Origin: Geopsychrobacter sp.
Lineage (GTDB): Bacteria; Desulfobacterota; Desulfuromonadia; Desulfuromonadales; Geopsychrobacteraceae
NCBI GenBank assembly: GCA_021647445.1
Contig: JAKIUS010000162.1
Span: 1 to 5,055 of the forward strand
DNA: 5,055 nucleotides
Reading direction: 5' to 3'
Under the pieces are notes generated by a model. That model had not been told where the DNA came from. It saw only the letters and a list, made by a program, of their open reading frames with translations, and did not search any database. A program made the position numbers and the translations under genes. Below are positions 1 to 5,055 of this stretch, piece after piece (positions within the stretch are counted from its first letter, which is position 1; each line of letters starts with the position of its first letter).

Positions 1-20
1 ATGGGGGTTGGCTTCAAAAA

Positions 21-27
21 AGGGTGA
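21..27 (+). promoter_or_regulatory. Ribosome binding site supporting the ATG at 36
   Basis: AGGGTGA ends 8 bases before the ATG at 36 and resembles the 3' half of the Shine-Dalgarno consensus. It favours ATG 36 over the in-frame GTG at 24, which lies inside this site. Confidence 0.5.
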
Positions 28-35
28 CGCTGATA

Positions 36-590
36 ATGCCGCTGGATATCAGGCAGTGGGCCTGTGTTCGGTATTTTTTCTTGCTCCTGTTGGTCATTGG
101 CGGTGTTGGTGGGTTTGCCTTGAGGGCTGAGGCCGCAAAGATGACGACCGCCTTTGCGGTGATTGAATACAGCGAACACGCCGATTTGCAAACATTTGGT
201 GAAAATGTTGGGCGCGGCAGGAGAGGCGGTGTCGTGGTGCAGGAGATCTCGGGGCCTCTTGCGATTGAAACCAGTTTGAGATTGAGCCATTTGGTTGGGC
301 ATATCCAGATGATTCTTGGGATGCAGCAGATTGATCTGCGTTTTAGAATTAAAATTCTCGCTTCTCCTCGGCAGGTTCAGCGGGTTTATCGAGAAATGTA
401 TGGCGCTGATACTGACTACATTGCCTTCTATGCGCCACGCAGCAAAACAATATTTCTGGCAGCCAGTACCCTGCGACCCGAGGTTATTGTGCACGAAATT
501 GCCCATGTCATTGTTGATCGATATTTCGGCAAGGCCCCTTCGGTAAAAGTTCACGAACTCCTCGCCCAGTATGTTGAAACTCAGATGTGA
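36..590 (+). CDS. Small exported gluzincin-like metallopeptidase (HExxH...E), hypothetical
   Basis: The predicted product is 184 residues from the ATG at 36. Residues 1-34 form a good Sec signal peptide: Arg6 and Arg12, a hydrophobic core at about 13-29 (FFLLLLVIGG), and an AEA cleavage site after Ala33. I see no lipobox or second membrane segment, so the mature protein should be periplasmic or secreted. The only enzymatic signature is near the C-terminus: HEIAH at 153-157 preceded by VIV, then Glu174 in HELLAQYVE. This fits the gluzincin pattern, with two His and a distal Glu binding zinc and Glu154 as general base. The chain ends 10 residues after the third ligand, so this is a minimal zincin; a substrate cannot be named. 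The ATG at 36 is chosen because AGGGTGA lies 8 bases upstream. A GTG at 24 in the same frame would add MTLI and has its purine run too close. The frame has no stop between the left edge and 24, so a start beyond the window is not excluded. The family is not recognised; a non-catalytic zincin fold is possible. Confidence 0.75.
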   Translation: MPLDIRQWACVRYFFLLLLVIGGVGGFALRAEAAKMTTAFAVIEYSEHADLQTFGENVGRGRRGGVVVQEISGPLAIETSLRLSHLVGHIQMILGMQQIDLRFRIKILASPRQVQRVYREMYGADTDYIAFYAPRSKTIFLAASTLRPEVIVHEIAHVIVDRYFGKAPSVKVHELLAQYVETQM

Positions 591-625
591 GCTTGACTCT
601 CATGTTCATTCGAAGACTTAAGGTT

Positions 626-1681
626 TCAATCCAGCATATCCAGTTCACGCGAGTGCCAGGAGAGGACGGCAGTTTTGGTGCGCATCCGCTTTGCCAGGAG
701 TGGGAAGCTGTCGCGGATGACTTCTGCGGCGTAGCGGCTCAGAAAGCGTGATTTTAGCTCGGCACGGGCTCGATCTACCCCGATCTCTGCATAGGGGGCG
801 GAGGTGAAGAGCAGAAACCCATCGTCAGGGATTCTGCCCTTTTGCATGTTGGCTTCGATGATGCCAGCCGCTTTGTGGATCGGATCAGCGAGGTCCGGGC
901 TATAGGGGCCGATGATCAGTGCAATGTTCGGAGTGTGGAGGAAATCGAAACCGCGTCCCAGGCAGATCATCCACTCTTTATGCTCAATTTCAAGTTGCCG
1001 TTTACTGTTGCGAACCTCGGTGATCCATTGCAGATTCCCCTGTAGCAAGCGGAAGAGATCGGTATGCATTTGTCTGGGCAGGTCGGGATAGAGCCCGGTT
1101 AGCTGTTGGTTGAGTTCGACGCTCGTCTGATCGGTAAGTTTACCCAGGTCGAGGATCGCATCGTTTGAGCCGTGTAAGAGCAGGGCATCTTCGTCGGTCT
1201 CGAAGCCGCAGATAATCGGGAAAACCGTTGTGTGATCAGAGCCAAAAATCTGCTCAATCTGCTGTTTTATGCCGCGGGTGTGTTCGATTGCGGCTGCGGT
1301 GTTGTAGTTAAACCCGGCACAACCACGTTTATTATCGCCGCGTGAAAAGTGGTAGGTGATCAAGATAAGCACCCGTCGGCCTTCAGCGATCTTGTGTTGC
1401 ACATGGTTGGCGAGAACCTCTCCTAGGTGGGGCCAGCCGAGATCGAATATACCACCGAGATTACGAAACGATTGGATAATTCCTGGTGGCGTGTTGGTGA
1501 CGATCGGGATGTTAATGCGTCCATCCATACATTTAAGAACCACAAGGGCCGTTGGATGACGGGCAGAATAGTGAGCACGTGCGAGGCAGGCGTCGGGACT
1601 GCGGAAGTCTGCCGTATGGCGACGGGCCAGCTCGAGGAGCCAGTCGATACGCTCATCTATCGGTCGATTCTGAATTTTCAT
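626..1681 (-). CDS. Carboxysome-type (CsoSCA-like) beta-carbonic anhydrase, free-standing
   Basis: This 351-residue protein has no signal peptide and is probably cytoplasmic. The N-terminal half looks like a beta-carbonic anhydrase catalytic domain. Cys51-x-Asp53-x-Arg55 in LKCMDGRINIP matches the zinc Cys and the Asp/Arg dyad. FRNLGGIF at 72-79 matches the beta-class RNxGG segment. His111 and Cys121 (YHFSRGDNKRGCAG) would complete a Cys/His/Cys zinc site. The wide His-to-Cys gap (10 residues, against 3 in ordinary beta enzymes) is characteristic of carboxysomal CsoSCA (about 11). GFETDEDALLLHG at 159-171 resembles a segment I recall from that family. The C-terminal half (about 235-320) lacks these ligands and could correspond to CsoSCA's degenerate second anhydrase-like domain. 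CsoSCA is about 510 residues with its zinc Cys near 173; here the N-terminal region is about 120 residues shorter. The likely reaction is CO2 hydration to bicarbonate, unproven. The ATG overlaps the EF-G stop and has AGGG 6 bases upstream. There are no shell, Rubisco or CsoS2 genes in the window. Confidence 0.75.
   Translation of the reverse strand: MKIQNRPIDERIDWLLELARRHTADFRSPDACLARAHYSARHPTALVVLKCMDGRINIPIVTNTPPGIIQSFRNLGGIFDLGWPHLGEVLANHVQHKIAEGRRVLILITYHFSRGDNKRGCAGFNYNTAAAIEHTRGIKQQIEQIFGSDHTTVFPIICGFETDEDALLLHGSNDAILDLGKLTDQTSVELNQQLTGLYPDLPRQMHTDLFRLLQGNLQWITEVRNSKRQLEIEHKEWMICLGRGFDFLHTPNIALIIGPYSPDLADPIHKAAGIIEANMQKGRIPDDGFLLFTSAPYAEIGVDRARAELKSRFLSRYAAEVIRDSFPLLAKRMRTKTAVLSWHSRELDMLD
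1678..1681 (-). other. ATGA stop/start overlap between EF-G and the anhydrase-like gene
   Basis: Read on the minus strand, ATGA holds both the start ATG of the anhydrase-like gene (1681-1679) and the TGA stop of the EF-G gene (1680-1678). Such overlaps usually indicate co-transcription and often translational coupling. An AGGG at 1691-1688, within the EF-G coding region, can serve as ribosome binding site. Confidence 0.85.
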
Positions 1682-3771
1682 GTCTGGCCCTGTCTGCCTG
1701 GTTGGGGCGATAGATTGAACCGGTGTAAGGTCTCTTGCGGGGCTTGATCGAAATGGGAAAATTCCATGGTAAAACTGCCACGACCCTTGGTAGCACTGCG
1801 TAGCTCGGTCATGTAGCCGAAGATGCGGGTCAAGGGGATGTCGGCGCGGATTTGATCCTGATCGGTGAGGGTCAGAATGCCTGCGACCTGCCCGCCTTTT
1901 TGTTGCAGGCTGGCGATGACCCGTCCGGTATGTTCACTTGGGGTGGTTATTTCGAGTTTCCTCACCGGTTCAAGCAGGGTGGGGGCGGCGGTACGCATGG
2001 CTTTGACGATGCCGAGTTGCAGCGCGGCGTGAATGCCGCGTGCGGTGGTCTTTACTGAGTCGTAAGGGATATCGAGAATGCTGATGTGCAGATCGGTGAG
2101 AGGATAACCGGCAATTGGCCCAGATTGGCAGGCCTGTTCGATCAAGGGGATAAGGCTCGTGAAGATATCTTGCGGCAGTTGTTCTGCCAGATGCGGGGAT
2201 ATTTCGATCTCGACGCCACTTAATCGCGCGAGTGGTTTGATGCGGAGATGGACCTCTCCTAGATTGAGATGGCCATCGATTTCCTGTTCAAAAATCTCGC
2301 GACGGTCAATCTGTTGCTGCAATGTTTCACGATAGACCACTTGCGGTTTGCCGGTGTTAACCTGAATGCCGAAGTCGGTCTCAAGACGGGCAATAATCAC
2401 TTCAAGATGTAGCTCTCCCATGCCGGTGAGGAGTGTTTGGCCTGTATCCGGGTCTTCTTTGACCTGGAAGCTTGGGTCTTCCCACTGTAGTTTTTCAAGC
2501 ACGAGGGTAAGTTTGTCGCGATCATCCACGCCTTTGGGTTCAACTGCGAGTGAAACCATCGGTTCAGGATAATCGAGGCCCTCAAGCAGCAACGGATGAT
2601 CCTCTTTACAGAGCGTGTCGCCGGTGATGACCGATTTGAGCCCGCTGGCGGCGACAATGTCACCGGCACTGGCCTCGGCGATCCGTTCGCGCTTGTGTGC
2701 GTGCATGCGAAAAAGACGCGCCACCTTTTCATGCTGCATGCGATTGCTGATCAACAGCTGGTCCCCTGCGTGGAGACGACCAGAATAGATGCGCAAAAAG
2801 GTTAACTTACGCCCTTCGTCAGCCACGACCTTGAAGGCGAGAGCGCAGAGAGGGGCCTTGGGGTTACAGGGGATGGTCTGTTTGCTCTTTTTTTCAGGAT
2901 GACAGCCGCTGGCCGGAATGCCGTCTAGGGGTGAAGGTAGAAAGTGATCAACGGCGTCAAGCAACGGTTGAATTCCCTTGTTGCGGAGCGCCGAAGCGAA
3001 CAGCACCGGGGTAATTTTGCCGGCGATGGTTCCGGTACGCAGGGCAGCGATCAGGCGTTGGTTGCTGATCGGTTGACCGTTTAAGAAGTCGGTCAGTATC
3101 CCTTCATCAAAGTCGGCTGCCGCTTCGGTAATCTGTTCGCGTTGGCGGGCAATCTCTTCGGTATAAACGGGATCGGCATCTTCAATCTGCAGGCTGCAGC
3201 CCTGATCTTCGGTTGAAAATAGAATCTGTTGTTTGCTGAGGACATCAATGACGCCGTTGAACTGATCCTCAATGCCGAGGGGAAGTTGCAGCAGCAGAGG
3301 CCGCGCGGCGAGTTTTTCGGTCAGATCATGCAGGACCTTCTGGTAGTCGGCTCCGGTACGGTCCATCTTGTTGATCAGGCAGATGCGCGGTACCTGATAG
3401 CGGTCGGCCTGACGCCAGACCGATTCGCTCTGTGGTTGAACCCCTTCCACTGCGCTGAAAACGGCAATGGCTCCGTCGAGGACGCGCAGGGAGCGTTCGA
3501 CTTCGATGGTAAAATCGATATGTCCGGGGGTGTCGATGAGGTTGATCTGCAGGTCATGCCAATGGCAATGGGTCGCACTGGCGGTGATGGTGATGCCGCG
3601 TTTCTGTTCCTGATCCATCCAGTCCATGGTTGCAGCACCATCGTGGACCTCGCCCATTTTGTGGATTTCACCGCAATAGAAGAGGATACGCTCCGAGATA
3701 GTCGTCTTCCCGGCATCGATATGCGAAATAATCCCGATGTTTCTGATCCGGCTGAGACTGTCGTCTGACAT
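1678..3771 (-). CDS. fusA: Elongation factor G paralogue, EFG2 / ribosome-recycling type
   Basis: This is a full-length five-domain translation GTPase of 697 residues, the normal EF-G size. The G domain is intact: P-loop SHIDAGKTT 16-24, switch I RGIT 58-61, DTPGH 80-84 with catalytic His84, NKMD 134-137 and SAL 260-262. Domain II follows at about 306-395, domain III at about 400-470 with GMGELHLE at 450-457, and the YRET domain IV entry at 480-483. Domain IV is unlike the housekeeping factor. The QSGGRGQYG-type loop is replaced by FEQEIDGHLNLG at 494-505. The tip segment, normally with HDVDS, reads LDIPYDSVKT at 566-575 and lacks the tip His. Domain V is well kept (GYMTELRSATKGRG). Loss of domain IV motifs is known for mitochondrial EFG2, which acts in ribosome recycling with RRF rather than translocation, so a recycling role is inferred here. 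The canonical fusA is presumably elsewhere. GGGAG lies 4 bases before the ATG. The gene starts 23 bp after its upstream neighbour and overlaps the next gene by 4 bp. EF-G family identity is near certain; the specialised role is inference. Confidence 0.93.
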   Translation of the reverse strand: MSDDSLSRIRNIGIISHIDAGKTTISERILFYCGEIHKMGEVHDGAATMDWMDQEQKRGITITASATHCHWHDLQINLIDTPGHIDFTIEVERSLRVLDGAIAVFSAVEGVQPQSESVWRQADRYQVPRICLINKMDRTGADYQKVLHDLTEKLAARPLLLQLPLGIEDQFNGVIDVLSKQQILFSTEDQGCSLQIEDADPVYTEEIARQREQITEAAADFDEGILTDFLNGQPISNQRLIAALRTGTIAGKITPVLFASALRNKGIQPLLDAVDHFLPSPLDGIPASGCHPEKKSKQTIPCNPKAPLCALAFKVVADEGRKLTFLRIYSGRLHAGDQLLISNRMQHEKVARLFRMHAHKRERIAEASAGDIVAASGLKSVITGDTLCKEDHPLLLEGLDYPEPMVSLAVEPKGVDDRDKLTLVLEKLQWEDPSFQVKEDPDTGQTLLTGMGELHLEVIIARLETDFGIQVNTGKPQVVYRETLQQQIDRREIFEQEIDGHLNLGEVHLRIKPLARLSGVEIEISPHLAEQLPQDIFTSLIPLIEQACQSGPIAGYPLTDLHISILDIPYDSVKTTARGIHAALQLGIVKAMRTAAPTLLEPVRKLEITTPSEHTGRVIASLQQKGGQVAGILTLTDQDQIRADIPLTRIFGYMTELRSATKGRGSFTMEFSHFDQAPQETLHRFNLSPQPGRQGQT

Positions 3772-3775
3772 GGGG

Positions 3776-3780
3776 CTCCC
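3776..3780 (-). promoter_or_regulatory. Ribosome binding site of the EF-G gene
   Basis: GGGAG on the minus strand, separated by CCCC from the ATG at 3771, lies in the 23-bp gap after the upstream gene's TGA. The spacer is short but workable, and it supports the MSDDSLSRIRNIG start. Confidence 0.5.
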
Positions 3781-3794
3781 GTTTGCTGAGGTGA

Positions 3795-5055
3795 TCAGCC
3801 CGCGCGAAGTTGGGTCAGGGCGTTGGGGTCGAGGTCATGGCGAGTAAAGTATTCACGCTCAATCTCTTCGATGGTGAAGCGATCGAGTCCGCTGTTGGTC
3901 AAGAAGTCGTTGCGCAGGTGTTGGTCATTGTCCCTGACAATTTGCGGCAGGAGGTTATGCAGGTAGACCGCTTCTTTTTTGATATGCATGACCACATCTT
4001 CAAATAGTGCCGTAGGAACCGCCTGATCGAGCAGGTCCTTTTCGCGTAATTCATGGCGGATTTCGACGAGCAGGTCTTCTTGCTCCTTACGCGTGTAGTA
4101 ACGGGAGTAAGAATTGCGAATCCGTTCTTTGGCCTGACCGAGGAGCAGCAGGAAGAGTTGCTCTTCCTGATTGAGCTGCTCAAGATCCGTGGTCAGATCA
4201 CCAATACTCTGCTGGCCGCAGACAATTCGTTGCAGTCCTCGGCGCAATCGCTTGATCTTGCGTCGACCGAAGCGGCCCAGATAGTTGTTCTCTTCAAGGG
4301 GGATGAAGAAGAGTTTTTCAAAGAGATCCGCCTGCAGGGATTCGAAGGCGTCACGGCTACCGAGCAGACTGCGTACAACCTCTTCGTTGAGTCCGTAACC
4401 GTCCATAAAGGCCAGCTGGCTGATCTGCTGTGAGCTGCTGTCGAAACGGTCGAAGAAGGTGATGATGTAAGAGAAGTTTTCAAGCAACAAAAGGTCGGCA
4501 CCATCACGGATCTTCTCGTCGCAGATTTTACCGGTCTCCAGTAGCAGATGTTCAAATGTATGATCGCGATTTTTTGCCGCTGACTGTTTCGCTTCAAGCA
4601 GGGTTACCATGTCACGATTGTCGAGACTGGCTTCAAAATGTTCTTCCTGCAGCATCAACCCCTGAAGGATTTGTCGCGTCTCCGAAATGTAGGGTTTTTC
4701 GCGCGGGGCCTCCATCTCCTTTGTCTTCAATAGCTCATCAAGCGCAAGGAAAAGCGCTGTCGGGATGCCCTGGCGTACCGACAGGGTCTTAAGCCGGGTC
4801 AAGCGCGCATTGGCTGACTGGTCAATCTGTCCCTGATGATGGCAAGAGATCAGCACCCTTTTGTATTCATTGACGATACGTGAATTGTCCCGGTGCTGGA
4901 ACATGACATCGATACGGATTCGCTGTTGTTGGTATTGGTCGATTTTAAGATCTGTGGCTAGCTGGTCCAGTTCGGCCAGGGATCTGGCGTCGAGATTATG
5001 ATTGGCAAAATAGAGTTCGCGAAAACGTTCCTGAAAACAACGATGTTTTTTATGG
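3795..5055 (-). CDS. Helical charged protein of unknown function, 5' end off the window
   Basis: I do not recognise this protein. The stop is TGA at 3797-3795. The frame stays open to the right edge, giving 419 visible residues with the N-terminus missing. An in-frame ATG at 4904 would give 369 residues, but it has no Shine-Dalgarno sequence, and the 50 codons before it read as ordinary protein (ERFRELYF, DLKIDQYQQQ), so the true start lies beyond the window. The protein is rich in Glu, Arg, Leu and Gln and probably almost all helical. It has no signal peptide or membrane span in view and no nucleotide-binding or metal motif. A very basic stretch lies at visible residues 261-276 (RFGRRKIKRLRRGLQR), possibly for nucleic acid or rRNA contact. 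YFANHNLD near residue 15 recurs as YFTRHDLD near residue 402. Being first of three closely spaced genes, 23 bp before EF-G, it may share a translation-related context. A lineage-restricted delta-proteobacterial family such as TIGR04442 is one candidate, from memory and unverified. Confidence 0.8.
   Translation of the reverse strand, partial: HKKHRCFQERFRELYFANHNLDARSLAELDQLATDLKIDQYQQQRIRIDVMFQHRDNSRIVNEYKRVLISCHHQGQIDQSANARLTRLKTLSVRQGIPTALFLALDELLKTKEMEAPREKPYISETRQILQGLMLQEEHFEASLDNRDMVTLLEAKQSAAKNRDHTFEHLLLETGKICDEKIRDGADLLLLENFSYIITFFDRFDSSSQQISQLAFMDGYGLNEEVVRSLLGSRDAFESLQADLFEKLFFIPLEENNYLGRFGRRKIKRLRRGLQRIVCGQQSIGDLTTDLEQLNQEEQLFLLLLGQAKERIRNSYSRYYTRKEQEDLLVEIRHELREKDLLDQAVPTALFEDVVMHIKKEAVYLHNLLPQIVRDNDQHLRNDFLTNSGLDRFTIEEIEREYFTRHDLDPNALTQLRAG
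3807..3851 (-). repeat. C-terminal copy of a YFxxHxLDxxxLxxL protein repeat
   Basis: This encodes YFTRHDLDPNALTQL at visible residues 402-416 of the unknown protein, just before its end. It matches the copy at 4968-5012 at Tyr, Phe, His, Leu, Asp, Leu and Leu in the same spacing without gaps. The DNA has diverged, so this is a protein-level repeat, probably a short structural helix-turn-helix unit. Confidence 0.5.
4968..5012 (-). repeat. N-proximal copy of the YFxxHxLDxxxLxxL protein repeat
   Basis: This encodes YFANHNLDARSLAEL at visible residues 15-29, within the part of the frame upstream of the ATG at 4904. Its agreement with the C-terminal copy supports that this upstream stretch is truly coding. 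A looser third copy, FMDGYGLNEEVVRSL at 4365-4409, needs a one-residue insertion. Confidence 0.5.

Noticed and set aside
1..27. ATG at 1 giving MGVGFKKG then TGA, possible tail of an upstream gene
   Set aside because: Only eight codons are visible and the other two forward frames are also open at the left edge, so the frame of any upstream gene cannot be decided.
585..603. Inverted repeat ATGTGAG / CTCTCAT over the stop of the peptidase-like gene
   Set aside because: The stem has a central mismatch, few G-C pairs and no T-tract on either strand, so it is not a credible intrinsic terminator.
591..625. Convergent intergenic gap checked for a small RNA or terminator
   Set aside because: It is only 35 bases, with no stable hairpin or T-run; nothing supportable is present.
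3229..3768. 179-codon open frame on the + strand opposite the EF-G gene
   Set aside because: It is entirely antisense to the conserved G domain, without a ribosome binding site or recognisable motif; it is a codon-bias shadow.
4053..4433. 126-codon + strand open frame opposite the unknown protein
   Set aside because: It lies fully inside a longer coding frame on the minus strand, and its Glu/Leu-rich translation is the expected mirror of helical codons.

Overview
The window is a compact bacterial chromosomal segment: four protein-coding genes, almost no intergenic space, and no RNA gene, mobile element, CRISPR array or origin that I can see. Codon use and GC look moderate (about half G+C by eye) and even across the window. 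The best clue to the host is the EF-G gene. It has a complete GTPase core but a degenerate domain IV, like the second EF-G paralogues (EFG2 type) known from delta-proteobacteria, spirochaetes, planctomycetes and mitochondria. My tentative guess is a delta-proteobacterium of the Desulfuromonas/Geobacter kind; nothing in the window proves it.

Layout. On the + strand, 36-590 encodes a small exported protein with a gluzincin-type metallopeptidase signature (HEIAH plus a downstream Glu). It converges, across a 35-bp gap without a convincing terminator, on a three-gene minus-strand cluster read from right to left. First is a long, charged, mostly helical protein of unknown function (stop at 3795). 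Its reading frame is open to the right window edge, so the gene is 5'-truncated here and the ATG at 4904 is probably not its start. Next, 23 bp downstream, is the EF-G paralogue (3771-1678). Last is a stand-alone beta-carbonic-anhydrase-like protein (1681-626), whose ATG overlaps the EF-G stop in a 4-bp ATGA.

How the genes relate. Spacing and overlap make the three minus-strand genes a likely operon whose promoter lies beyond the right edge. The pairing of a translation GTPase with a carboxysomal-type (CsoSCA-like) carbonic anhydrase, with no carboxysome gene in view, is the most unusual aspect. The anhydrase keeps a complete set of Cys/Asp/Arg/His/Cys residues but lacks the long N-terminal region of carboxysomal CsoSCA. 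The unknown first gene carries a short repeated motif near both ends of its visible part. The + strand peptidase-like gene seems functionally separate; what precedes it lies off the left edge.
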